A stretch of DNA of 41,420 nucleotides, taken from assembly GCA_964398215.1 (NCBI GenBank), contig CAYNNP010000030.1:1-41420 (forward strand), written 5' to 3'. The stretch's first letter is position 1; each line of letters opens with the position of its first letter. The DNA comes from CAYNNP01 sp964398215 (GTDB lineage Bacteria > Planctomycetota > Planctomycetia > Pirellulales > Pirellulaceae). The notes beneath the pieces were generated by a model that worked only from the letters and a program-made list of their open reading frames with translations, ran no database searches and had not been told where the DNA came from. This document shows positions 16,320-24,821 of this stretch, piece by piece. The translations under genes and the position numbers were made by a program.

Positions 16320-18269
16320 ATGTATCGACGCATCATTTGTCTTGCATTCTTGTCATGCAGTTTTTTTGGCACGGTCAACGCTCAGGCCAATCCTGATTCG
16401 GTAACGGTTGACGCGAAGCTCGAGCGTGTTGATCAGTCGCATGTCGATCTTGTTGTCACATGCCAGATCCCCAAGGGACTGCATATCTATTCTCAGACGC
16501 AACCCAAGCCTTTCTTGGCCACAAAGATCACGGTTGCAGAGTCTGGGAATACAAAGAGCATTGGTGAATTTGTCGCTGAGCGCGAACCAATCAAAATTAA
16601 AAACGCGGACCTAAATATCGAGCTACTGGAGTACGAAGGAACGATCCGTTGGCGTGCGAAAGTCGATATCGAAAACGCAGACGATGAGATCAGTATTGCC
16701 GGTTCGTTGTTCGCACAAACTTGCCAAGACGATCGATGCTTTGCACCTGAAAGCTACTCGTTCACAGCAACGTTAGCACCCGGTGCAACAGCATCAACCA
16801 CTGCACCGCCAACTGAAGCCGTGCCGCCAGCTGCTGAAGCCGCACCACCAGCTGAAACTGCGGCTACGCCCCAGCCAACATCGCCTGAATCTACGACGGC
16901 AGCGTCTCCAGCAGCAAATGATGCTGCTGCCAAGCCGGAAGCGTTTTCGGTCGGAGGGTTGCAGGTCAATCCAGTAGAAAAGTCTCGTCCCATTTGGGTT
17001 GTGCTGCCGTTGGCATTCATTGCTGGATTCCTACTGAATTTCATGCCCTGTGTGCTGCCGGTCGTTGGCATCAAACTTCTCTCTTTTGTTCAACAAGCCA
17101 ACGCTGATCGCAAGCGTATTCTATTGATGAATGTTGCGTATTCTGGCGGAGTGGTTGGTGTCATGCTTGTCTTGGCATCGCTGGCCGTATTCGCTGGACT
17201 TGGTTGGGGCGAACAGTTCAGTAGCGTAGGTTTCACAGTCACCTTGTCCGTGATCGTATTTGCATTCGGGCTTAGTTTCTTGGGTGTTTGGGAAATTCCA
17301 ATTCCCGGTTTTATCGGTACGACGGGTAGCGGAGAGGCAAAAGAAGAAGGCTATGTGGGCGCGTTCTCCAAGGGGATTCTCAGCACACTGCTTGCAACGC
17401 CATGTAGCGGACCGTTCCTGGGGGCCGCCTTGGCATGGGCCGTTACACAACCATCGTACCTGACCTTCAGCGTTTTCTTCGCGGTCGGGATTGGCATGGC
17501 CAGCCCGTACTTGGTCGTTGGGCTTTTCCCATCGACGATTCGATTTCTGCCAAAACCTGGCAATTGGATGGTCACGTTTAAACAGTCGATGGGATTCGTG
17601 ATGCTGGCGACTGTCGTTTACCTGATGAGCTTCATGCCGGTGGCTGCTGTCGTGCCAACAACTTTGTTGTTACTGGGTGTTGGGGTCGCAGTATGGTATG
17701 CCTCGCGAACGCCGTCGTACGAGCCCGCCCTAAAGCAAGTCCAAGCTTGGTTTATTGCTTTTGTGATCATGGGTGGGACCGCGTTCGTATCCTTTGGATG
17801 GTTGCAAGGCATCATGCAGTCTCGGTTCGAGCGAGCAGCGGCTAGGTTAAACCAGTCAATGAATGTCAACGTTGTTTCGGTAAAAAGCGAAGCGAATGAG
17901 TCCACTGACCATGTCACTTGGCAGCCATATTCACCGGATCTATTGGAAGAATCGCTTCGCAATGGCAAAAGCGTCTTCGTTGATTTTACTGCGGATTGGT
18001 GTCTGACCTGTAAAGCAAACGAAGCGTCAGCGATTCACACGGATTCCTTTACAAAAGGTTTCCACGAAAGCGGCGCTGTTGCACTTCTTGCTGACAAGAC
18101 GCAGCCGAACCCGGATGTCGACGATCTGCTACGAAAGCTTGGGAATTCAGCGGCGTCGATCCCCTTCTATGCCTATTTCCCTGCTGACGATCCCAACAAC
18201 CCGATTCTGCTGGACGGTGTACTGACCTCATCCGAACCTTTCCTCGAGGCGTTTCGCGGCAACCGCTAA
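16320..18269 (+). CDS. DsbD/ScsB-like thiol:disulfide interchange protein
   Basis: 649 residues from the ATG at 16320; an in-frame TTG at 16248 would add residues before an evident signal peptide (IICLAFLSCSFFGTVNAQA). Domains: N-terminal DsbD-alpha-like domain (about 25-165) with the Cys pair in QTCQDDRCFAPESYSF; Ala/Pro/Thr linker (about 165-215); a multi-spanning CcdA-like core (about 228-510) with FMPCVLPVVGIKLL and LATPCSGPFLGAALAWA holding the membrane Cys pair; and a C-terminal thioredoxin domain with DFTADWCLTCKANE near residue 560. It moves electrons from cytoplasmic thioredoxin to extracytoplasmic proteins. The neighbours on both sides have CxxC motifs and are likely clients. Confidence 0.9.
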   Translation: MYRRIICLAFLSCSFFGTVNAQANPDSVTVDAKLERVDQSHVDLVVTCQIPKGLHIYSQTQPKPFLATKITVAESGNTKSIGEFVAEREPIKIKNADLNIELLEYEGTIRWRAKVDIENADDEISIAGSLFAQTCQDDRCFAPESYSFTATLAPGATASTTAPPTEAVPPAAEAAPPAETAATPQPTSPESTTAASPAANDAAAKPEAFSVGGLQVNPVEKSRPIWVVLPLAFIAGFLLNFMPCVLPVVGIKLLSFVQQANADRKRILLMNVAYSGGVVGVMLVLASLAVFAGLGWGEQFSSVGFTVTLSVIVFAFGLSFLGVWEIPIPGFIGTTGSGEAKEEGYVGAFSKGILSTLLATPCSGPFLGAALAWAVTQPSYLTFSVFFAVGIGMASPYLVVGLFPSTIRFLPKPGNWMVTFKQSMGFVMLATVVYLMSFMPVAAVVPTTLLLLGVGVAVWYASRTPSYEPALKQVQAWFIAFVIMGGTAFVSFGWLQGIMQSRFERAAARLNQSMNVNVVSVKSEANESTDHVTWQPYSPDLLEESLRNGKSVFVDFTADWCLTCKANEASAIHTDSFTKGFHESGAVALLADKTQPNPDVDDLLRKLGNSAASIPFYAYFPADDPNNPILLDGVLTSSEPFLEAFRGNR

Positions 18270-18378
18270 ACACCACCAGAAAATCTGCATGCATGGTCTC
18301 TATGGCGATCCCAAGCGACCATCAGCTACACTCCGAACGATTCCTTTATCACTCAAATAGACATTGAAAGTTGCCATC

Positions 18379-18966
18379 ATGAAAAAACTTCTCCTGTTGT
18401 TTTTTGCCGCCTCGTTGATCGTGTCTCCTGCTTTGGCTGACGACAAAACGAAGGCCAGCAAAGCGAAGTTTGTCATCCCAGAATTTAAAGCAGTCGACAT
18501 CGATGGAAACGACTTCGACCTTGCCAAACTTAAAGGCAAAGTTGTGCTTGTCGATTTCTGGGCAACTTGGTGCATCCCATGCCTAAAAGAGATTCCAAAG
18601 CTACGGAAAATGCACAAGGCTTTGCATGAGAAGGGGTTTGTGATCGTTGGCGTGGCGAACAATAGCAAGGATGATTTGACCAGTTTTTTCGAGTCGAACA
18701 AGAAGGTGCCGTGGACGAGTGTCGCTGACGAAAAGAATGTTGTGTCCAAGGATTTCAAGGTCGCCAAATGGCCAACCACGGTTCTGATCGACCGCAAAGG
18801 AAAACTGCTGGGCGTCGATCTATCGCCGGTTGAAATGCTAAACAAGATCGTGACGGAACTGGATCTTGAGTCGGATCCGTCCAAAACGCTTAGCGCGGCT
18901 CTGAAAGAACTGAAAGCAGAAGCAGTTGCCCACGAAAAAGCTGCTCACGAAAAAGACGCCCACTAA
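18379..18966 (+). CDS. TlpA/ResA-like thioredoxin-fold thiol-disulfide oxidoreductase
   Basis: 195 residues from the ATG at 18379, chosen because it opens a signal peptide (MKKLLLLFFAASLIVSPALA); an in-frame TTG at 18364 is less likely. The thioredoxin fold carries VDFWATWCIPCLKEIPKL with the catalytic CxxC at about residues 64-67, and the cis-Pro loop KWPTTVLIDRKGKLLG. The C-terminal tail is rich in Ala, His, Lys and Glu (AHEKAAHEKDAH). It lies 109 bases after the DsbD-like gene on the same strand, so it is a plausible electron acceptor of that transporter. Family members reduce disulfides in cytochrome c maturation or other exported proteins; the client here is unknown. Confidence 0.88.
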   Translation: MKKLLLLFFAASLIVSPALADDKTKASKAKFVIPEFKAVDIDGNDFDLAKLKGKVVLVDFWATWCIPCLKEIPKLRKMHKALHEKGFVIVGVANNSKDDLTSFFESNKKVPWTSVADEKNVVSKDFKVAKWPTTVLIDRKGKLLGVDLSPVEMLNKIVTELDLESDPSKTLSAALKELKAEAVAHEKAAHEKDAH

Positions 18967-19075
18967 AAATAGCGAGCCACTGGGAAGACTGGTCCTGGCG
19001 ATTGCTTGGCTTGCCAAATCAAGTTGCAAGCGGTCTTTGCTTTACATTTCCCGACCTCAAACGCCAGTGAGTCAA

Positions 19076-21580
19076 ATGTCACCTATCGACGACGACACAT
19101 ACGCAACCGTTGACATACTGGCAAGTGATTTTGTCGCTCGGTATCGCAATGGGGATCGGCCCACGGTCGAAGAATACGTGAGTCGCCATCCCGATTTAAG
19201 TGAACCGATCCGCCGTGTTTTTCCGTTGGTGCTATCGGTCGAAAAGGTCAAGGTGGACCAGCAAGCCGAATGCGACGGAAGTGCAACACTGGCTGGTCGT
19301 GTTATGGATCGCTTGGGCGACTTTCGGCTCGTCCGAGAGATTGGCCGCGGTGGTATGGGGATCGTCTACGAAGCCGAGCAAGAGTCACTTGGGCGTCGCG
19401 TGGCGATCAAGCTGCTGCCAAAACAATCTTTGCTAGATGACAAGGCGCTGCAAAATTTCCGGCGAGAAGCCAGCACTGCGGCAGCGATGCATCATTCCAA
19501 TATCGTGCCGATTTTCGGGTCGGGTGAAAGCGATGGAACTCACTATCTAGTCATGCAGCTGGTTCGCGGCGAGTCGCTTGACAAACGCATCACGAAGGAA
19601 GAAACGCAACTGGATTCACATGCGGCTGCAGAGATTGCCGCGCAGATTTCGGATGGACTTGCGTATGCGCATGGTAATGGCGTTCTTCATCGCGACGTGA
19701 AACCTGCGAATATTCTGATTGACGAAGACGGTGTTGCTCAACTGACCGACTTTGGACTTGCTCGGAATATGCAAGACGATCCGACCATGACACAAGCGTT
19801 AAGCGGGAGTCCTCGCTACATGGCGCCAGAGCGTTTTCAAGGTCGCTCGGACGAGCGGTCGGACGTGTACGGTGTTGGATTGACCCTGTACGAAATCTTG
19901 ACAGGTGCTCCGGCGTTCAAAGATCTATCGCCAGAGCAGTTGCCCGAAGCCGTGAAGCTTCATCTCGTGAAGCCGCTGGGGAATGTTCGGCCTGACGTTT
20001 CCGCGGACTTGCAAACGATTGTCTCCAAAGCAATCAGTCCTGATCCAGCGCATCGGTATCAGTCTGCATCGGATTTACGAGATGATTTGAATCGCTTTTT
20101 GAAAGACGAACCGATTCATGCCAGACGGACAACCACGATTCAAAGATTCGTTCGTTGGTGTCGCCGCAACCCAAAGCTGGCTGGCGTCACAAGTATCGCA
20201 ATTGTGTCGATGCTGACCGCAACTGTAGCATCGTCGGTCGGGTTCGTCATGACATCTGCGGCCAACAAGCGAACCTCTGGCGCGTTGGCACAATCTGAAC
20301 AAACCGTCGATCTCGCTCTACAATCACTTGATGGTGTTGTTGACATTGTTTCGATACCCGCGTCCGCCATGAGCGATATGGACATGGGAGAATTGGATTC
20401 CGCGCAGTTTCTGCTGAACCCATCGCCGCACGCGGCAAAAGTCTTAGAAAATATCCAACCACTGTACGAACGCCTTGCCAACCAAGCGCCCACGCGGCCT
20501 GACATCGTTCGGCAAATGACTGCAGCCAGCCTTCGGCTTTCACGGATCCAACAACAACTTGGGCAGTACGACGGCGCTATCACAGCACTGAAGCAAAGTA
20601 TCGAGCTTTTGGAGACGCGAAGCGACTTGGCCGGTCTACCAACCGACGCTAAACAGTTGCTGATCGCGCGCTTGCACAATGAACTTGGCAAAGTCTACGC
20701 ATTGGAATTGGACTACAAGAATTCGGATAAGTCATACGCACAGGCCATCCAATTTGGCAAAGCTGTCGCCAATCCAAGTGATTCGCTGAAGCTACAACTA
20801 GCGTATTCCTATGTTTGCCTTGGCGACCCACCTTCCCAGCGTCGCCGTGACGAAAACGGATCGCCGATTGTATCGCGACTGGCTCGTGAGCAATTGTCAG
20901 CAGCCAAGGCGATCCTTGACGAGATGAATCCCCAGGCGCATGAGGCTAGTGAAGTCGCTGTGCTGCGAGCCCGGATCCATCTTGCCGATTCACGCAAGGC
21001 GAAACGGCCAATTGTTCGCCGCTCTGAGTTTAAATCGGCGATTTCGATTCTGCGTAAACGGCTCGCTCAAAAACCAGACGATTCACGTGTCCGATTTGCC
21101 TTGGTCGAAGCATTTGCCAGTGTGAATCTACGACGACAATTCGGGGCTGAGCGAATGGCTGGCGAGGCGGAGGAGCGACTTTACGATGCGCTTTCCGAAC
21201 TAAAACCGCTTCGGACCGACAACCCAAAGACACCACTGTTCGCAGTCTCTGAAGTCCACATTCTGCATAAACTTTCTAGTCTCGCTCGATCGGCCAGCAA
21301 CTACGAACTGGCGATCCAGCAGCTTGAAAAGGCGATCGCGATCCAGACATCGTTGGTTGACGCATCACCAGAAAGCATGCCGCACCGATGTTGGCGGGCG
21401 TTGCTTTATCGCAGCATTGCAGACTCGCATCGAGCACAAGGCAACTTTGCCGCCGAACGTGAAGTTATCGCTGCCGCGGTAGCCGACTTGGAGGCCATTT
21501 CTCCCGATTCGCAGTCGCACCCCTTTGCGATTCAAACCAAACAAACGATTCAAAAGCTCTTGCCCAAACAGCCAGACTAA
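19076..21580 (+). CDS. Membrane-anchored serine/threonine protein kinase with helical TPR-like C-terminal domain
   Basis: 834 residues from the ATG at 19076; the frame is open further upstream but overlaps the previous gene. A 75-residue N-terminal segment (DDDTYATVDILASDFVARY), common in planctomycete kinases, precedes the kinase domain (about 82-350): Gly loop IGRGGMGIVYEAE, VAIK lysine, HRDVKPANIL catalytic loop near residue 205, DFGLAR, and SPRYMAPERF. All catalytic residues are present. One membrane helix (about 368-390, IVSMLTATVASSVGFVM) places the C-terminal helical repeats outside. These include QYDGAITALKQSIELL and NYELAIQQLEKAIAIQ, which look like TPR units that sense or bind partners. 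The substrate and signal are unknown. Confidence 0.93.
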   Translation: MSPIDDDTYATVDILASDFVARYRNGDRPTVEEYVSRHPDLSEPIRRVFPLVLSVEKVKVDQQAECDGSATLAGRVMDRLGDFRLVREIGRGGMGIVYEAEQESLGRRVAIKLLPKQSLLDDKALQNFRREASTAAAMHHSNIVPIFGSGESDGTHYLVMQLVRGESLDKRITKEETQLDSHAAAEIAAQISDGLAYAHGNGVLHRDVKPANILIDEDGVAQLTDFGLARNMQDDPTMTQALSGSPRYMAPERFQGRSDERSDVYGVGLTLYEILTGAPAFKDLSPEQLPEAVKLHLVKPLGNVRPDVSADLQTIVSKAISPDPAHRYQSASDLRDDLNRFLKDEPIHARRTTTIQRFVRWCRRNPKLAGVTSIAIVSMLTATVASSVGFVMTSAANKRTSGALAQSEQTVDLALQSLDGVVDIVSIPASAMSDMDMGELDSAQFLLNPSPHAAKVLENIQPLYERLANQAPTRPDIVRQMTAASLRLSRIQQQLGQYDGAITALKQSIELLETRSDLAGLPTDAKQLLIARLHNELGKVYALELDYKNSDKSYAQAIQFGKAVANPSDSLKLQLAYSYVCLGDPPSQRRRDENGSPIVSRLAREQLSAAKAILDEMNPQAHEASEVAVLRARIHLADSRKAKRPIVRRSEFKSAISILRKRLAQKPDDSRVRFALVEAFASVNLRRQFGAERMAGEAEERLYDALSELKPLRTDNPKTPLFAVSEVHILHKLSSLARSASNYELAIQQLEKAIAIQTSLVDASPESMPHRCWRALLYRSIADSHRAQGNFAAEREVIAAAVADLEAISPDSQSHPFAIQTKQTIQKLLPKQPD

Positions 21581-21617
21581 ATCCGCCTTACGTCCGCAGG
21601 CAGGCTACATTCTGTCG

Positions 21618-22265
21618 CTAATTGCATTGCGGATCACACGCGATGCCAAATTCATTGAGTGCCGCTTTCGCGGAATCGCCGCCAACACACTGTTTGGCAT
21701 TCCAACCGCGATCAACTGCCGCTTGTACGTTTTCTGGCTTGTCATCCAAGAACAGAATCCGATCGACCGCAACGCCTGCCGCCTTTTCCGCAGCCTCGTA
21801 GATCAACGCATCGGGTTTCATTGAACCGACTTCGCAGCTCAAAATGGAGACTTCGAAAGGCCCTTGCGTTGCCGGCCAAGCTTGCCTTTGAATCCAGTAC
21901 CAATGTGCAAAGCAGGTGTTCGACAAAACACCCACGCGACACCCCGAATCAATGGTGCGAGTGACGATGGCCGCCATCGATTCGATCGGCGCGAACATAT
22001 CGCTGATCGCATCCAAGAACCCATCGGTGGACATTTGGCTTGAATCGATGTTCAACGTTTTACGAACAGCAGTTGCGTATTCCTCACCGCTGATCTCGCC
22101 ATGTTCGTAGCGATCCTGGAGTCCACTATCGTACGCTGCCTTGATCGTTTGGTTTTGATCGACAGAGAACCTTTGAGCAACGTTTCGGCATGCTATTTCA
22201 GGATCAAATGTGACCAGGATATTGCCGAGGTCAAAGTAGACAAATTCGATTCTCGATTGACTCAT
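21618..22265 (-). CDS. HAD-superfamily phosphatase, YihX-like (DxG variant)
   Basis: 215 residues from the ATG at 22265, whose ATGA overlaps the stop of the upstream DUF1080 gene; the frame is open for ten more codons upstream. HAD motifs: I is VYFDLGNILVTFDPE, II is VLSNT, III is the Lys in GSMKPDALIYEAA, IV is ILFLDDKPENV. Motif I has Gly where most phosphatases have the second Asp (DxG instead of DxD), as in YihX-type glucose-1-phosphate phosphatases and epoxide hydrolase N-terminal domains. Small phosphorylated metabolites are the likely substrates. It ends 37 bases from the convergent kinase gene. Confidence 0.85.
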   Translation of the reverse strand: MSQSRIEFVYFDLGNILVTFDPEIACRNVAQRFSVDQNQTIKAAYDSGLQDRYEHGEISGEEYATAVRKTLNIDSSQMSTDGFLDAISDMFAPIESMAAIVTRTIDSGCRVGVLSNTCFAHWYWIQRQAWPATQGPFEVSILSCEVGSMKPDALIYEAAEKAAGVAVDRILFLDDKPENVQAAVDRGWNAKQCVGGDSAKAALNEFGIACDPQCN

Positions 22266-22900
22266 AGTTCCATGATCTGAATGTTGCGATACCATGCTTC
22301 TGTGGGCTTGCCGCTGTGTATCTGAAGTCCAATCACGCCTGCCCGTGGAATTTTGTCATCTTTTTCAACGTAGTCGACCGTCTTTTTACCATTCAAGAAA
22401 ATCTGAATACGATCTGCTTTGCAAACAATTCGCATTTGATTCCAGTCGCCGGTCTTGACGATCTTGCGTGTGGATTCGGCCTCGGGTTCCGCCAGCATTT
22501 TTCGGCGTCGTGACTCGTCGTACAGCGATCCCCAAACAGGCCGTTTCCAAGCTTCACCACAATCTGCTTGGTATCCAGAGACTTCGGTGCTATCGGCAAC
22601 GCGCTTTGATCGGAATTGGATCCCTGCATTGTTGCCTTCCCCGACCAGTTTGGCTTCGAGCCGAAGCTCAAAGTCGCCATATTGTTTCTTGGTGCACAGG
22701 AATTCGTTGTGTGGGATTTTTTCTTTCAAGGATCCTGCGACAACACATTCATTCTGGACGCGAAACCATTTTTCGTTGCCCTCCCAGCCCTTGGTCGACT
22801 TTCCGTCAAACAGTGGTTTTGCTTGACTGGCAAACTCGTCAGCTAACGCCACACTGCTGGAAACCGCACACAGAACGAGCATTGCAAACATTCGGGACAT
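22262..22900 (-). CDS. Secreted DUF1080 protein (3-keto-disaccharide hydrolase domain family)
   Basis: 212 residues with signal peptide (MFAMLVLCAVSSSVALA). The DUF1080 concanavalin-like jelly-roll is recognised from FDGKSTKGWEGNEKWFRVQN at its start, FELRLEAKLVGEGNNAGIQF in the middle, and IGLQIHSGKPTEAWYRNIQI at the end. The family is hugely expanded in planctomycetes, and some members hydrolyse 3-keto-glucosides. It is translationally coupled to the HAD phosphatase, suggesting a shared sugar-related pathway, though this is inference. The 221-base spacer to ilvD should hold divergent promoters; I cannot name specific boxes. Confidence 0.88.
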   Translation of the reverse strand: MSRMFAMLVLCAVSSSVALADEFASQAKPLFDGKSTKGWEGNEKWFRVQNECVVAGSLKEKIPHNEFLCTKKQYGDFELRLEAKLVGEGNNAGIQFRSKRVADSTEVSGYQADCGEAWKRPVWGSLYDESRRRKMLAEPEAESTRKIVKTGDWNQMRIVCKADRIQIFLNGKKTVDYVEKDDKIPRAGVIGLQIHSGKPTEAWYRNIQIMEL

Positions 22901-23121
22901 CGAAATCTCCGGTCAAAACACCATGCCTTTGTTAAATCACTGTAGACGATCATAATCTGCTGGACTGTCGCTGTGCTAGACGATGACCAAAGCGTCTGTA
23001 GCCTGCGGCAATCGTGGCTCTGAAAGCCAGACGGCCCGGTTCAGCAACGTTGATTCGAAGCTGGGCACAGTGTGTGGTACAGAAATCTCAACTCCCATTC
23101 GCAATTCACGCATTCAAATTC

Positions 23122-24798
23122 ATGACTGAACTGAATAAATACAGCAGCAAAATTACGCAACCGAAAAGCCAAGGTGCATCACAGGCGATGCTGTATGCCA
23201 CTGGCATGACTCGTGAAGACATGGACAAGGCGCAAGTTGGCATTGCCAGTGTTTGGTACGAAGGCAACAGTTGCAACATGCACTTGCTGGATTTGGCCGC
23301 TGAAGTCAAGGAAGGCGTCACGAAGTCTGGTCTGGTTGGAATGCGTTTCAATACGATCGGCGTGAGTGACGGAATTTCAATGGGCACCGACGGGATGAGC
23401 TTCAGTTTGCAAAGCCGCGATCTGATTGCAGACTCGATCGAAACGATCATGGGTGCCCAGTGGTACGATGCGTTGATCGCATTGCCGGGTTGTGACAAAA
23501 ACATGCCAGGTTGCTTGATCGCGATGGGGCGTTTGAATCGGCCCGCGATCATGGTTTACGGTGGCACGATCAAACCAGGTTTTCGCAAAGACGAGAAGCT
23601 GGATATCGTCAGTGCGTTTCAGTGCTACGGCCAGTACATCGCGGGTCAAATCACCGACGAAGAACGACAAGAAATCGTACAGAAGGCTTGTCCCGGTGCA
23701 GGTGCATGCGGCGGCATGTACACGGCGAACACAATGGCAACCGCAATCGAAGCGCTGGGGATGTCGCTTCCGTATTCCGCCAGCGCGCCGGCGGAGAACC
23801 CTGAAAAACTGGATGAGTGCCGGCGCGCGGGCGCAGCGATCCTGACGCTTTTGGAAAAGGACATCAAGCCTCGCGATATCATGACGCGAACTGCATTTGA
23901 AAACGCGATGGTGACCGTGATGGCTTTGGGCGGAAGCACCAATGCTGTTTTGCACTTGATCGCGATGGCTCGCAGTGTCGAGATCGATCTTACCATTGAT
24001 GACTTTCAATCCGTCAGCGACCGAATCCCGTACCTGGCCGATTTGAAACCAAGCGGTAAGTTCGTCCAAGAAGACTTGCACTCGATCGGTGGCACGCCGG
24101 CAGTGATGAAGTACCTGTTGGAAGCCGGGTTGATGGACGGATCATGCATGACGGTGACCGGCAAAACTTTGGCAGAGAATGTCGCCGATTTACCCAGCCT
24201 AAAAGATGGGCAAACGATCGTTCGAATGGTCGACAATCCGATCAAGTCCAGCGGGCACATCCGGATTTTGAAGGGCAGCTTGGCTCCGAACGGGGCCGTT
24301 GCGAAAATCACCGGCAAAGAAGGTCTGGAGTTTACTGGTCCAGCACGGGTCTTTGACAGCGAAGAAGACATGCTGGCAGCACTGGAGCAAAAGAAAATTC
24401 AGAAAGGCGATGTTGTCGTGATTCGCTACGAGGGACCGAAGGGTGGTCCTGGTATGCCAGAAATGCTGACACCAACAAGTGCGATCATGGGAGCTGGGCT
24501 TGGTTCGGATGTGGCGATGTTGACCGACGGCCGGTTCAGCGGCGGAAGTCATGGATTCATCGTCGGCCACATCACGCCGGAAGCCCAAGAAGGTGGTCCG
24601 CTTGGTTTGTTGCAAGACGGCGACATTGTCACCATCAACGCGAAAACGAATCGGTTGGACGTTGATGTTAGCGAAGCAGAGCTGAAAAGTCGGCGCAGCA
24701 ACTGGGTTGCGCCACCACTCAAGGCCACCCGAGGAACGCTGTACAAGTACATCAAAAACGTCAAAAGCGCAAGTGAAGGCTGCGTGACTGACGAATAA
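23122..24798 (+). CDS. ilvD: Dihydroxy-acid dehydratase
   Basis: 558 residues from the ATG at 23122 (MTELNKYSSKITQP), matching the family length of about 560; an upstream in-frame start at 23014 would add 36 residues with no family counterpart. It dehydrates 2,3-dihydroxy-3-methyl acids to 2-keto acids in valine, isoleucine and pantothenate synthesis. The iron-sulfur Cys ligands lie in EGNSCNMHLLDLA, LPGCDKNMPGCLIAMGR and CPGAGACGGMYTANTMA. The C-terminal domain has GPKGGPGMPEMLTPTSAIMG and DGRFSGGSHGFIVGHI, with the catalytic Ser. Three Cys ligands suggest a [2Fe-2S] enzyme. It stands alone, without other ilv genes nearby. Confidence 0.96.
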   Translation: MTELNKYSSKITQPKSQGASQAMLYATGMTREDMDKAQVGIASVWYEGNSCNMHLLDLAAEVKEGVTKSGLVGMRFNTIGVSDGISMGTDGMSFSLQSRDLIADSIETIMGAQWYDALIALPGCDKNMPGCLIAMGRLNRPAIMVYGGTIKPGFRKDEKLDIVSAFQCYGQYIAGQITDEERQEIVQKACPGAGACGGMYTANTMATAIEALGMSLPYSASAPAENPEKLDECRRAGAAILTLLEKDIKPRDIMTRTAFENAMVTVMALGGSTNAVLHLIAMARSVEIDLTIDDFQSVSDRIPYLADLKPSGKFVQEDLHSIGGTPAVMKYLLEAGLMDGSCMTVTGKTLAENVADLPSLKDGQTIVRMVDNPIKSSGHIRILKGSLAPNGAVAKITGKEGLEFTGPARVFDSEEDMLAALEQKKIQKGDVVVIRYEGPKGGPGMPEMLTPTSAIMGAGLGSDVAMLTDGRFSGGSHGFIVGHITPEAQEGGPLGLLQDGDIVTINAKTNRLDVDVSEAELKSRRSNWVAPPLKATRGTLYKYIKNVKSASEGCVTDE

Positions 24799-24821
24799 AG
24801 CCGTCTAGCCGTTGAGGCTTT
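24797..24821 (+). terminator. Possible terminator between convergent ilvD and hrpA
   Basis: AAAGCC (24797-24802) pairs with GGCTTT (24816-24821) around a 13-base loop and is followed by TT. The stem is short and overlaps the hrpA C-terminal codons, so it is only a weak candidate. Confidence 0.3.
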